This document shows, piece by piece, positions 25,555 through 39,300 of a DNA stretch of 64,000 nt. How positions within the stretch are numbered: position 1 is the stretch's first letter; every line of letters begins with the position of its first letter. This DNA is from Hemibagrus wyckioides (Eukaryota > Chordata > Actinopteri > Siluriformes > Bagridae): positions 13,402,917 to 13,466,916 of the forward strand of contig NC_080735.1 of the NCBI RefSeq assembly GCF_019097595.1, given 5' to 3'. The notes below the pieces were generated by a model. It was given only the letters and a program-made list of their open reading frames with translations, had not been told where the DNA came from and did not search any database. Made by a program: the position numbers and the translations under genes.

Positions 25555-25685
25555 TACATGTGGTGTTAATGGACCCCTGAACACAATCTGCCCCACCCAG
25601 TAACGTTGTAGTGTTGGTTGCGTGTTTAGTTCCCCTCCCCCAGTGGTTCTCCTCTTTTGTGTGTGTGTGTTGAGCTATTCAGATC
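25555..25685 (+). repeat. Array module M2 between M1 copies F and G
   Basis: GTGGTGTTAATGGACC, CTGAACACAATCTGCCCC, ACCCAGTAACGTTG, GTTGGTTGCGTGTTTAG, CCCCTCCCCC, a GT run and GAGCTATTC. The most complete M2 copy next to the one at 23700. Confidence 0.55.
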
Positions 25686-26082
25686 TTGGCAGAAGTTAGC
25701 TTGTTCATACGTTTAGTCATAACTATTATTGGTCATAATACTAACAAACATTACTCTTTTTTAACATAATGTCCCAGCTAGCTTCTGGATCACTTCTGCT
25801 GTAGTGTATTTTAATTGAATTGCTGTATAAGAGAACGTGCACTTTGTTTCTTTCTCTAAAAGATTACCAGATTATGGATTTTAAAGAGGAAGAAAATTGT
25901 GCCTTTGCTCCCAGATTGTTCAGCAACCTCAAACCCACTTGTGCTCACCAGTGAGATTTTATGTGCTCAAACTGAACACACACACACTGACCATATCTCC
26001 AGTGACCAACTACATAGCTACGTAGCTAAATTGTGCTTTTAGTGGGTTTTTATTTATTTATTTTTTTTATTTGTGATCAACT

Positions 26083-26192
26083 TGCTTCCCTCTTGTGTTA
26101 AGGCAGAGCACCCTCTTCTTTGTGAAAGTGGTACGGTCCATGCCCGGCTGTAATTTTCCACTCCGTTTACGCAGTAGTGGGGGGGGAGGGGA
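26083..26192 (+). repeat. Array module M1, copy G
   Basis: CTTCCCTCTTGTGTTAAG, GTGAAAGTGGTACGGTCC, GGCTGTAATTTTCCACTCC, GCAGTAGTGGGGGGGGAGGGG. Outside the TAC/GTA pairing, GTG can pair with CAC below the A/T stem. Starts 760 bp after copy F. Confidence 0.65.
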
Positions 26193-26690
26193 TCGACGTC
26201 CACCTTTAAACTATGTGATCTTTGACTATTTTTCTTGCTGTAGGTGATATTTTACAGAACTCTTACGCAGAGACTAATTTGTATTATACGTAAATAAAAG
26301 AATTTAGCCTTATTTGTGTGTAGATGTATGGTTTTTGTACTCGGTTTATTGATTGTGCCTTAGTTGTGTTCATGCTATAATTATGCTGATGTTTCTAAAT
26401 GATGTAGTGTTTTCTGGGAACTTAATACTCGGTGTGTCACGCAGGAGAATGTGCTTTAGTTCTCACCTTTTTGGTTCCCTTTTGTGTCCGAGAGCTCTCA
26501 GCTCACGTTTAGTTTATGCTGATCATGGCTAGCTATTAAGCGGAAACAAATTGTTCAGGTGCAGTTTATTCCTTTTTTTTTTCTTTTTTTTTTATTTTTA
26601 GGATGGTCATATTCCTTATTCTTGGTCTGTTTTTGTTTTTAGTTTAAAAAAATAGCAGGCCTGTAAAGAATTACAGGAACGATGTTTATC

Positions 26691-26813
26691 TGCGCTCCCT
26701 CATGTTAGGAGTTCTAGTTGTCTCTCCACCCCTCTTGATTGGCGAAATGGTACAGTCTGGATGTAGCTGGAACATTCTGCAGCTGCTGTGTGCACATGCA
26801 TTGGGGGAGGGGG
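26691..26813 (+). repeat. Array module M1, copy H (last)
   Basis: GCGCTCCCTCATGTTAGG, CACCCCTCTTG, GAAATGGTACAGTCTGG, a diverged GGAACATTCTGC in place of GTAATTTTCC, and ATTGGGGGAGGGGG. Starts 608 bp after copy G and closes the array. Confidence 0.55.
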
Positions 26814-28080
26814 TGTAGCTTTGTCAGAGTCTTCGTTGTTGTGTGTTTGTGGTAAAAAATTAGATGTTAGTCCTGATCCTTTAGAATCTATAGGTTGAAG
26901 TAGACTTTTTGAAGGATGTGGTCAGTGAGAAATGTAGCTTTTGTAACTCTTTGACCTTAGCAACACCTCCCATTTTTAGCTGAAGGGAGAGCTACAAACT
27001 TGAGTCCAAGCTACCAACAAACACCACACCCTACACCTCACACCTTTTTTTACTTTCCTTCACTATAAATCCTGCTCTGAGATACTAGCAGGATATTTCA
27101 TAGCTAGTCATGTCGGTGTTGTGCGAACGTGGTTTTCATCTTTTTTATGGCACTAGCTTCTAGCTTGAAAGTGTCTATCACCAGTGTCGGAGAATCACAT
27201 GACTAACCCTAGGCATATCTTGAGTTCAACATGGACATATGTACACACATCCTGTAGTGTTCCAAGCTTGGGTGTGGTGCAGTATTGAACAAGGAGCTTA
27301 TGGAATAATATATGTATGCATGAGGAGAGGGACTTCTGGGCATCCGAACCATTTTCTTCCTCAGTTGTGTTCGGTCTCTCGCCTTGTACATGCTGTTAAA
27401 AACTGGCCATTAAGTCTAAATGGATAGATATAGATTTATTTATATAGATTGATTTTATTCGGTGAATATTTTGGGTTAGGTTAAGTAATTGGTGTTTTTT
27501 TGCTAGCTATTTTGGTTATGCTTGGGGGGAAAAGTCTGATTTAACATTTTCTTGCTGGAAGCAGAAGCTGAAAAAATTCAGTATTTAAGTATTTGTTGGT
27601 ATTAACCCTCAGGCCAGCAGGTCATTCTGATTATCCATGGATTTGCTTATTTGAGTATCATGGTAAAACAAGCAGGCACTGGCAAACAAGGGGGAAAAAA
27701 GGTGTGGAGAGCCATGCCCCGGTAGCCATCTTGAGTCTGTATGAGGAGAGCTACAGCTCGGTTCCTGCTCTGCTGTAGAGAAGTGGAATGCAAACATTAA
27801 GCGCCATGAACAACCTTGTAATGTGAAACATGCTACAAACTAGCAGTCTTTTGTGACAAGTATTAAGGCTCAGATTTGAGGGCAGACGGAAGAATCTTTA
27901 AGTCTTGTTTCCTGTTTTGGTGCATCAGAATAAATTGGACTATGACTCTGCTTTTATTAAAATTGTGATTTTTATGTTGCTGTTTAGGAAAATGTTTTGA
28001 TTATTTGGTATTCAAAATATGTGCATATTGGCAAACCAAGCACCCTTGTTTGTGGTAACTGATCTTCCTTGGGTGACCTT

Positions 28081-28119
<39 letters not shown>

Positions 28120-29001
28120 TGCAAATAAATAGCTAATGCCAAGATCATGGTAATGGTGTACAAATGAATGTAGCCCAGAAAATCACAAATATCTGTAAAT
28201 GAGGGGTGGAAAAAAACATAATGACTCTCGGTTAAAACGGTAAAATGGTATACATAGAAAAAACATTTTCAGACCTGTTGTCATGGTCACTAGTTATTCC
28301 GTCTTGTAGGTGGAATATGAACAGGAAGCAAGAGGCGCTGTGCATGTGGCTCTGAAGGAATTGTTGCTATATTTAGGGAGCAGACCGGGCACAATAGCAG
28401 AACTGCAGCAGTGCAGCAGCAATGCAACGGGTAGTGCAAGCGTGCAGACCGCGCAGAACTGCTCGAGCTAATGATGCGCTCGGAGGGTTCTAGCTCGTAC
28501 GTGTTGAGTGTAAGCAGCACCAAGAGGATTTGAAGTGGCTGATGCAGAAACAAAGCTAGTTTTTTAAAGAAGAGAAATTCCGTCATGTCCAAAACATACA
28601 AAGCCATTCTAATATCAAATCTATTTGACTTCAATATATTGTCAATCAGTTCGGGGCATTATATGTAAGTAATAAAATGTTATACAGATCTGAATGTTAA
28701 TTTCCTGTTGTGTTAGTACTGCTCACATTTTTACCCCAGTCTGAGCTGAAGACTTTTTAATGCTAGTTAGCTGTAGGTTCACTGTACATACAAATCACAG
28801 CATATATGCTGGTTACAGTCAGGAATATATCGACGCCATGTCTGAGTCAGACTGGTCTTGGCTCAGGAGGGGTGGGGGGGCTAGAAACGTACGTCAGAAG
28901 TAGTACCTAATTATTTAATAAAAATGTGATTGTTAAGCTACTGTACACCGCAATAAGGTCGCTATTGCTAATGTATGTGTGTGGGGTTTATTTTTCCTCA
29001 G
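26814..29001. other. Region upstream of ATF7IP, no gene or clear promoter seen
   Basis: A T run at 28083-28117 is the main landmark. There is no obvious CpG-dense island, so the ATF7IP transcription start is either here without island features or outside what I can identify. Confidence 0.35.
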
Positions 29002-29068
29002 GTTCCTGTTAAATTGTGTGGGCAAATCCTTCCATGAACAGGGAGGTACAGAGGAACACAGCGATAAG
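29002..29068 (+). other. Probable non-coding 5' exon of ATF7IP
   Basis: A pyrimidine-rich acceptor (TTTTTCCTCAG) precedes 29002 and a strong donor (AAG/GTGAGT) follows 29068, giving a 67-nt exon. It would splice to the acceptor at 29933 before the ATG exon. Inferred from splice-site quality alone; no expression evidence is available. Confidence 0.45.
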
Positions 29069-29950
29069 GTGAGTCAAGCTTTATTCTGCTTTGTGATGAA
29101 TTTAACGTGAGGGGAACGTTTAGTTTGTACACTGCCTTTTGAACAAAATCTGAAAGACATCCTCTGCACCCCTTGTTTCAGTTTACTCTGTGGCTTTGGA
29201 TCACCTCGTGTGCTATGCTAGTGGGACAGACCAATTTAAACACGATCTTGAACACAAGCTCGGGATCAAACTTGAAACTTGATAAAAGATCAGAGCATTA
29301 CCTAATCAGCCACTGTTGTCGCTAGCAGACTCTGTATCCTGTTGTTCTCATTGGCTGTGCCTGTGACCAGTGAGGTTGAAGGGGGAGGAGACACAGTGCT
29401 TGGTTTTCACCCCCTCCCGTTCTTTTCCTAACAGAAGCATTTTGCTCTGCCTCTGTAGAGGAAGTGCACGAGTTATCCTAATTCGATAGAGGAAGTGGGA
29501 TCAGTTTTCGTTTAGGACTTGGGGCTAAATCTAAGTGTTGTTGTCTTCAGACTAGTTTGATCTCTATGGAGATTTGCTGAAGATGGCAGTGTAAGCAGAC
29601 TTGTTTAGGTGTAGACTTCTGTGTAGGTTTTTTATTTTTTATTTATTTAATTTTTGGGGTTGAAGGACGTAAATGTTGAACTGCTGATCAGTGGCATTAG
29701 GACAAAGGCAGCTGTAGATTTATTGTGTTGAAGGACCTAAGTGGTATCCAGAGTAAAACAAAGTGTCATGTAAGGTATAGACTGCCACCTAGTGTTCTTA
29801 AAGATAATTGTCTTGGACCGTTAAATGAGACAGCTGTTCAGGACATGACTAGAGTAAAGAACTGAAGTGCTTCACTGTTTAATGATTGACTTGAACTAAT
29901 TCCCCAACTGTCTCTCTCTCTCTCTCTCCTTAGTTTAACCAGGTGAAAAA

Positions 29951-30370
29951 ATGGAAGTTGCCGTCCTAGAAGAGCCTCAGAAGAAGATTTTCCGCGCTCG
30001 AAAAACCATGAAGATGAGTGACCGTCAGCAGCTGGAGGTGCTGCACAACACCTTGGTGACTGCGCACCCGAACTCATCTTCACAACCCCAGACACCACTG
30101 GTGAACGGAACGCACGGGGAGGACGGACAGAAGGGGAAAGAGAAGGACCAGGAGACTGGGACAAAGTCTCCTGCCTCGCCCTCGTCGCGTTCTTCCCCAG
30201 TACCGTCACGCTCGCTCTCACTCTCTCGATCGCCTTCTCCGGCTGAAAATCGAAACCCCTCACCTTCTCTGAAGAAAGGCTCCGAGAAGGGCAAAGGTGA
30301 AGAGAAAAAAGGAGAGAAAGACAGGAAGGATGATAAGAAGGCTGAAGAAGTCAAAGCCGACAAAACAGAA
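29951..30370 (+). CDS. atf7ip: ATF7IP coding exon 1 (N-terminus)
   Basis: Starts at the ATG 17 nt inside an exon whose acceptor (TCTCTCCTTAG) ends at 29933. The first 25 residues contain [20 protein letters not shown], the strongly conserved N-terminal block of ATF7IP, which fixes the start. It then becomes Ser/Pro- and Lys/Glu-rich, and ends at donor GTGAGT in phase 0. Confidence 0.93.
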
Positions 30371-33300
30371 GTGAGTCAAGGCTGGGGAATCCTGCGAAAC
30401 TCCATAAACACACGACAACTTTTTAGTTTAAGATTTTGCTAATCTAATCACGTTAACACAATTTTTAAAGAAAAGCAGAAACCTGCAGCTCAAGACTCTT
30501 CCCTGTACTCTTACAGAGCTCTTTTTATACTAATCTGATTAGTTCAGTCATACTTTTCTCACCATCTTTTATTCCAGACTACCAAATCTGCACGCACCGG
30601 TTCTCCGTCAGTCTCTGACAAGAAGACAGAGCAGAAAAAGACTCCTTCAGATCAAGTGTTGAACGGTGAGCTGCCCATGGACGCAGACAGCACTTCCCTT
30701 GACAACGGTTCAGCGGAGGAGAAAAGCAGTAAGAGCATCTCCTCCTCGTCTCCTTCAGGCTCTCCAGCCGCCAGCCTGGAGTGTGACCCGGAAGTGAAAG
30801 AGGGCTTTCTCTGCCTCAGTGAGGAAGATGAGGGTCAGGGAGAGCAAGATGAGGCAAAAGACAGAAACGAGGAGAAGATGGATGTGGATCCTGAGAAAGA
30901 GGAGAAGAAAGAGGGAGAGAAAGGGTGTAATGTGGCAGATGGCACAGGTAATTAGTGCCTATTCGTGATGCCAATATAGAAGTAATCATTTTTAGATGGA
31001 GTACCTGCAGGTGGTGCTGAAATAATGCCATCACTTAGGAACGACAAATCGATGTAAACTGCAGATAGTTCAGCTTACAAGCCTTAATGCTGTGCAAAGT
31101 GTTTCTTTTTGTTTCTATATATATAATTTTTTTTTTTTTTTTAGCAATTGTATGCAGCAGATCTTATGTAAGAGGAGACACTTTTGCATGTACAGTCGCA
31201 CTATTCTGTCATCTGAGGTTGATGGCATATGGTCATTAAATTGCTCCGCTAAATACTTCACAGCCTCCAACTTGCATGTAGGATGCTCTGATGCAAAATA
31301 GTCTTTTGCTGAAGTAGGAGGTGTTTATTTCACATTCGCAAGTGCTGGTTGCTGTTTTTTATGGGTTTAAGATTCGGGATCGAGTTTTAAATCTTAGTAC
31401 AGGCAAGGCTTAAAGTTGGGGTCGGAGCACCGTTTAGTGGATTAGATGAAACGGCTGTCAATAAAACATCTGTTCAGTGGAGAAGCACAGGTTGCGCTAG
31501 GCTCTGTAAATCTGGAGTTAAACTTTCATCCAGTCAGGGTGAGGAGCTGTCTCTACTGGCTTGTTAACTTGGATATTGCGATTTTAAGGGAGATTATCTT
31601 TGGAAATTCCAGTTTCAAAATCGCTTCTTTTTATGAGCACCACTGGGATGGCCACTACTGAGGCAGGGCTCCAATTGTAATTTCTGGGAAAATGGCAAGA
31701 GAGGAGATGTTCTAATGTGGTGGTGATGAGCATTTGATCCTCTTTGATTTTGCTTGTGTTAAGCCAGGCTGTTTGTAGCTGCAGGTAGACGTTTGTGTCA
31801 AAGCCAACCAGCTGTGCTTATACAGCCATACTGAAAAGCTTCCATGCTGCTGTGTTGCTGCACTGCATGCATATTTGACATGGAGTATCATAATGTGTGT
31901 ATAGATAATGTATGGGTATGTTTCTCAAGCTTAAACTAAATGCAGTGCTCTGTCCTCCCTTTTTAACAGGCACCAGCACTCCTTCTGGGAAAAAGAGATC
32001 CTTGTCACCAGTTGAGGGGAAAGACGGATGGAAAGATGGGGAGATTAAAGAGGACCGAGATGGAAAGAGAGCAAGGGTGGAGGGAGTGCAGTTGGAGGCT
32101 CAGCTGGAGCTGAAGATCACCGCCAATGCAGGGAGCCGTCTGAAATTGGAAAAGGTTTTTGGACTCTCTTTTTTTTTTTGTCGACAAAGTGTGCTGTTTT
32201 TTTTTTGTTTTTTTTTTGTGGTAATGTTTGGTCTATAAAATTGGTTTATACTCAAACACAGACCCTTTTCTCCTTCTCTCAGGTGGTGCAGCAGTTGGTG
32301 GAGGAGCGCTTGCGTGTGCTGCAGCTGACCGTGTTTGACCACAGTCTACAAGAACTGAAGGACCGAATGGAGAAGATTGATGCTGCCACCAAACAGCAGA
32401 AAACAGTTCAACATACCCTACAGGTAAGGTTTAATACAGGACCAGGCTGTATGTGTTCTCATTACTGTGACACTTGCTTGTAAGCTTTCAAAAAGTAATT
32501 GAGATTGTAAAGTAGTGAATTTGACTGTTTAACAAGATTAAACTGGTCAGATGAGCAGCACTGCTACATCTGGGCATAAGGCTTGTTTCTGAAATGGAAA
32601 AATATAACTAGCCACTAGCTTGAAGGTCAGATTTCTTTTTGTTTATGAAACTGGTTTTGCAGAACCGTGCTACTTTTGGGTACAATTTAATCAATTTTGT
32701 AGCTGGTTTCATTGTAAATTAGTGTATCAAAGTATCTATTTACCAATCATATTTAACTTGAATTGGTTTTTATCATTTTTATTTAAAGAATAGTAGAAAG
32801 AGTGAACATTTGCTATAATTAAGCCATCAAAGTTTTAATAGTGTTAGTTAATCGTGTTGTACAGACATACATTATCATGTTTGGCAACCCAGAAGCATTA
32901 TAATATTATGCAGTGTCTGAATGTAATCATTCATGTACTGAAGACATGGATGAGGGGAACAAGGAGATCAGAAGCTAATCCATGTTTTTTTAGATACATA
33001 TTTATGTGAGGGTGACACCATGTGTTCAAACCAGGAATGAAAAATTATGATGCAACTTGAAAATTTTGTTTAGTTTGAAAAATGACCTTGTAATTTGGAT
33101 GCCAAGTTTTATTTGTATAGTGCCTTCAGCAATAACAAGTGTCATACAGTAGCTTTAGCATGACATGAGGAAGAAAACTTTAGAGGAACCAGACTCAAAA
33201 GGAAACCTGTCCTCATCTGGGTGACACTGGATAGTGGTTTTTTTTTTTTTTTTTTTTTTAAATAATGTATTATGTAATTATGTAACTTATGTAACTGTGT

Positions 33301-36300
33301 GCTATGTTGTATACACAGGAGTGTATAGTTTTTAGTTTTAATCTGAAGTTTATTTTGTTGAAGTTATTAACATTTCACTGATGAGGATTAGAGCGAAAAA
33401 TTGTTCTCCACGGTTTTTAAGTACATTTTTAGGCTGTCCAGGCGAGGCCATGATGAAAACTCCAGAACAACAGAAGTAGGGCATCAGGATTGGCCAGGCG
33501 GGTCTGGAGACCAGAACTAGTCAGGATTGTTGCTATCTCGGGAGTAGTTTGAGACTCATGAGGAAGCAAGCAGGGACTCTCACGAAACCAGCAATTACCT
33601 CATAACTAGTAGGGGGAGACATATAGTACCAATATTATGGCTCTCTGGGACATAAAGTCGGGTAGCCATGCCGTTAACAAACCTGAAAGAAAATGAGAAT
33701 TGGGGTGACAACATTCTGACATCAGTGCTCCCTTACCTAAGAAATGGCTAATGAAAGACTTGACTAAACGCATGTTTTCAGCCTAGACGTAAATGTACGT
33801 AGACTGTGTCGGAGTTTGAGCACTAATTGGATTGCTGTTCCGTAATTGTGGGGCTTTGTAAGAGAAAATTCTGGCCCCTGCTGTAGCATTGACTATTCAA
33901 GGTACCAACAAATAGCCTGTACCTTTTGATTGAAGTAGGCTTTAGGCCTCAGGTACTTTGACCTAAAAAGCAGTAAATGGTGTCATGCTAACAACAGTAT
34001 TTTGGACTGACTTATCTAATTAAAATCAGTGAAGTTAATTGATTGTCTTGAAGAGCGGTGAGTTTGGAAATTGAAACGTTGTCGGTAACAAATGGTCGTC
34101 TTTGTTTCAGAGCAAGATTGCACGACTTACCAAGAAGTTTGGAGCTGCTAACCAGGCATCGGAGAATTCCAAAAAAGCTCAAGAGGTGAGCAGAAAGACA
34201 GCAGTTAAATAAGTCAATCGCTGTGTTTTTCATTATCTGAAAACAGCGCAAACATTTAGAAATTGATGAAGTAAACCGGTCACTTTGGGAAGTAAGTATT
34301 CGTTCTTCTTCCCTCTAATAGGCTGCTGCTGTCACTGCTGCTAAGCCAACTCCCACACCTATGACAACCCCAACAACACAACGGTGAGCATTTTAGTTCA
34401 ATTTTGGCTAATTAATGGCAGCTAACAGGTGTTTCTGAGAAGTGTTACTTCCTTTAGACCTTCCTTCCTTTAGTTACTTTCCTGTAGACCTCCTGATGAT
34501 TAACCCAGAGCTTTAGACAGTGAGCCGCCATTGCTGTAAAGTGCAACAGAGAAAAGTGTATATTGCTCAACTCCAACAAATAAACTAACTCTATGCTCTC
34601 CCATTTAAGAGGTTGTATTTATACTCTCGCTCAACCTGTAGGCATTAAACAGACTGAGAGATAACATAAATTGTATATATGCTATTACAGCACTGTAAGG
34701 ACCACGCTGGACCCAAAGTTGTCTAATCCTTCTGCATCATCCAGCTCTAGTGGTGAGTGTATATTAACCCCAAAAAAGCACTTGTCGAATGTTGTTAAAG
34801 CTAAGTTTCATTTATCAAACAATACTTAACCCTTGTGCACTGTTTGGGATGAAAACATCCACTAAAATTAACTGCTGTAAAAATATCAAATTATTTTTCA
34901 ACTATTTTTGCATAAATTTGTTAAATAACCTCATTCAAAATATCCAGGATTTTAACTCAATTGCCAAGTTCATAAATGACGTCACTGACTCGGGGAATAA
35001 AAATGCACAAAATGACTTGTCCATCCCACAATGACTTTTTAGACTGAAAATATTTTTTTTTTTTTACCTTTTATGACAGTCTTGGATATGTTAAAGATTA
35101 GTAACAACATTGGCTTTGATGCATTTAGTTTTTGTGCAGCATCAGATTTTTCCCTCATTTACTGTTTGTGGATGTTTTTGCCCCATTGACTTCCATTATA
35201 ACATTTTTTTGACTGCTTTTTTCTGGTTTTCCCTCTTGGGAAGAGGTAAAATTTGTGTTTTTACTGTTGACGACTAAGTGTGGCACCATTTTAGCCCATA
35301 TAGATAGGCCTGTGCAAAGAAAGCTTAGTTTCTGGCTGTTATATGGAGTACATCAGCATATTGTAGTGTGAGAGAGAGCCCTTTTGCGCACTTGCATTGT
35401 GTCTGAGAATCAAAACATGTACCTCAGCTCTCAGAACTACATGGAGTACATAAAAACAAAGTAAGTGTGTTTATGCACCTGCTGCCTTTTGATGGCGAGA
35501 AGTGTAGACTAAACAAAAACAAGGTAAGTGGATTTAAACACATGCATGTCGTCCTGCTGGACATGAGGAAGGGCTTCACTTGTACCGAAGTTTTGGAAGT
35601 GATTACAGATGTGGCATTAAAAAATGAGCGCTTTTTCTCGCGGCACGCCACGATTCCGCCCACAGTGTGCTGCAAGATTCTGCAAGTTGGCGCTTTAGTA
35701 TTTTAAATGCATGTGTTGTACTTCACAGAATTTCCACCAGGTGGCACACGGTACAACTCTGGCCAGAGCACGTTATGCAGTATAATCGCTCAAAGTTCGC
35801 TATGTAGTCTTCATACTATTGTTAAATACGCTTGTAATTTATCACGTTACGTTAGTGTCCAATAAATTTAACTGCACATGTAATGTAGTGATTGTGAGAA
35901 AACATCCACAATAAATTCTGAAAGAAATGGACACTTCTATATATATATATATTAATTAATACTTTAATACATATAATAATTTACATTTTAAATGAATATG
36001 TATAAATTTACCTGAGTGTAAAGCTGCAAAGTATTTGTGCTTTGTAAATACTTAATTGCGCTGGTGTTGTCCTGCCATCTGCGCATAACGTTTTTTTTTT
36101 GTTCAACTTTAAAGATGCCTGTGCAAAGATAAAAATTAAAATGGAAAACATCTTGAGATTAAAGTCATTATAATGCAAAATTTAACTGGTAGTTATTCCA
36201 GGAAAAAAGTCAAACTAAATAAAATTGTGACAAAGTAGTAATATTTCGCGAATAAAGTTAACACTATGAGAATAAAGTAAAAATCACGAGATTCGTAGCA

Positions 36301-39300
36301 ATACGGGATTAAATTCATATTTTTTTGAGTGTCATTATTTACATTAACGTGTTTAGAGTGATGAATAATATATTAGGCCTATTTGTGTATAGTGAAATTA
36401 ATGTATTAATAAAACAACTTAATGCATTAAGCTACGTTGAGAATACGCATAAAAGTGAAACTTAACTCGTTGCATGCGCATCTACCTGTTTTAATAATGA
36501 GGTAGGTATAACTTCTCTGCTTGCTCACATTACTCCAAACACGTTGATGTATATGGCATTATAAATAAAACATTACAACTTAATCCCTATATTGCATGAG
36601 TTTAATTAACTTTTTTTAAAATTACTGTATTTGCATCTCTGAAAGCTATTTAGCTTTTTTCCTCAGATAGCTATTTAGCGCCTATTAACACCAAATTCAA
36701 ATAGCATTAGATACTATTCACACTAGGGATGCCACAATACTAAATATGATAGTTTCGGTATGACCTCAATGGTTCAATACGCGCATGTGAACCGTGGTTT
36801 TTCGTTTTTTCCTTAAAACAATAACCATGCGTTTTATTACTCTCTGAACCGCCTGTTTGTGGTTCCCTGTACTGTACGGCTATGCGCTGAGACAGACAGT
36901 GAGCGCATCCAATCAGTGAGCGCTAAAGTTAGGGGCGGTAACCATGCTTGCGATGCTGGTGTCAGATTTCACATCTAACCCTGGAGAGCGGTGAAGCGAG
37001 ACAAATATGAGGAAGCAGCGCCATCTTTCAGATCTATGGTGTGGGAACATTTTGGATTTGTTGTGGACTATGATGCCGATGAAACAAAAAAAATGACTGT
37101 TTAAGCACTGTTGCACACGAGTTACCCACTGACATGGAAATACTTCCAACATGACCACACATCTGCAGCTCCATCACCCAGAGATATCACTGTGTGCAAG
37201 CAGGAAGGCAGAGCAGGTAACAGGAACCCAAAATCAACAGTCCCCTATCTTATTCCTTCCAGCATTCAGACGCAACTGGTTCCCGAGAGACACAAAAAAT
37301 AATTATAATATAATAATTGCTATCTTGTAAAATAGTGTTAACTTATAAAAGTGCTCGAACCGCTTTACACACTACCGACACGTCCTTTTTTTTCCCGATC
37401 TCTATGAAAAAATGTGCAAAAAAAATCAAAAACGAATTGGCTAAAGCACAAAGCCTCGCTCTAATAACAGATAGTTGGACCTCGGGGGATCACCGTGACT
37501 GGTCATTACATAGCGGTTTGGGAAAAAGAGCGCCGTACTCCAAACCCGTCTCCTGTAATAGTCATACAAGCGCTAATTTTTTTATAACTCACTATTTTCA
37601 GTACACTATGAATGTGAACAAGTTGATTTTTACATTTAAGTAAAATAGAGAATTGCAACTAAAACCAGTTTTTTCTTTTTTTCTTAACATACTTACTGTT
37701 ACTGTCACCTAAGCAAAGAATAATGGGGGAAAAAAACCTTTAATTTGCCAAGCCAACCGAGCCGAAAACCGCGGTACGTATTGAACTGTGGGTTAACTGT
37801 ATTAGATTAGGTTTGCGCTAAGTGAAAATAGTAAAAAGTGTCCATATCTAATAAAATATGCTCAGTGCAAATAGTTGTAGATGCTACTTACACCAAGTAA
37901 AATGGATGCTATTTTCACCAAGTGCAAATGGTTGCAATATTGTTGCACAAATAGATGCTACTTACTCAAAATAGTTGAATGAACCTGAGAAGATCCCGAA
38001 CATCTCGTGTGTGTGTGTGTGTGTGCACTGAGTCCATTACCAATAACCGAAAGGCAGATGTGCATCGGCATTGGCCAGGCAGGTACCAAACGTAGACGTA
38101 ATAAAATAAAAAAAAATTATGAAAGAACATGTAACAATCAACGTCAACGGCGGTGCAGGCAGTAGATCGTATGGCTCACCACATCGAAAATCCATTTTTC
38201 AATAAAATGAATGTAGGGACATGTCCCGCCCGTCCCACCTGCAAATAGGGTCACATTTTTATTGCATTTGTCTCAGATTTCTGGTGACATTACTATTTAA
38301 CACTTATTGCAAATTTAATACTTGTAAGAAACAAACTTATTTTCACATGCTCTAAATAGCATATCGATAAGATGATTACATGCTGTTACCCTGCCTGTGA
38401 AAACCCAGAAATCAAATTCTGAGATGGAGCATCAAAGTTTGAACTTAACCATTAATTTCAGTATGATTATGATCTTTTACATGATTTTAATATTCAGTAT
38501 TAAGGATATCAATATTATATTTTCACTGAATGTTCTTTACATTATGTAGGATGAGTTTATGCAGAAAACGGCAAATCACAAAAATCATATATAGGCAGAC
38601 ACTATTTGCACGTCAGTATTTTTGTAGATTAACAGGATATAATTAACGGAGTATAAAAGATTATTTTTATAAAAATAAAGTGAATGCTGCATTTTGAGAA
38701 TAAAATCCCTCCCCACACAGACCCCCGAACCCTACCCAATAAATATGTAAACATTAATTAGGCACTTTATTTTACATTACTTATGCTACGTAGTTGTCCT
38801 AAACATTATCTTTAAAAGATTACACATCTGAATGGGCTTTGAAAAAAACAAGCATCAAGCGGTTGTCCTAACCATTTCAGTCTTTTCAACTGGTAAATCG
38901 TGTTTTTTTTTTTTTTGTTTTTTTGTAAATGCAGTTAATACCAAAACATTCACACTATCATTTGGGGGGGAGGTCCTAAGCTATAAAATGCTGCATCAAA
39001 CTAGCCAATGTACAGTGTATGCATTTGCAGTTCATGTAAAAGTGTCACTTGGTTGCTTCACATCGACCCGTGGTACTAAACTGTTAGAAAATTTAATCTC
39101 ACAACAGACATGGAGGCAAAGGCACTCGATGCTGGCAACAGTCCTGTATTGATGTCGACTCTTTTGGAGACTCAGAGTCCAGAGTCTTCTGAAAATGGAC
39201 CATTTCCTCAGTCTGCGTATGAAGAAAACCCAACTTCAGCCAGCGGACTCTTGGACGATGCAGATGTAGGCCTAGGTTTTCCATCAGCTGCCTCTAAACT

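Noticed and set aside
22651..26813. CRISPR-like reading of the regularly spaced M1 copies
   Set aside because: Vertebrate DNA, repeats over 100 bp, spacers of 500-650 bp, and no cas genes.
28290..28634. 114-codon reverse-strand frame near the ATF7IP 5' side
   Set aside because: No motif, Ser/Leu-rich from CAG/CTG-like repeats, no splice or polyadenylation context.
30025..30363. Reverse-strand frame opposite ATF7IP exon 1
   Set aside because: Shadow of the Ser/Lys/Glu-rich coding exon, whose + strand frame is conserved.
35467..35706. 79-codon frame inside the piggyBac element left part, with donor-like GTAAGT sites at 35461 and 35524
   Set aside because: Starts at GTG, no domain recognised, and no splice partner fitting the transposase at 40984 could be shown.
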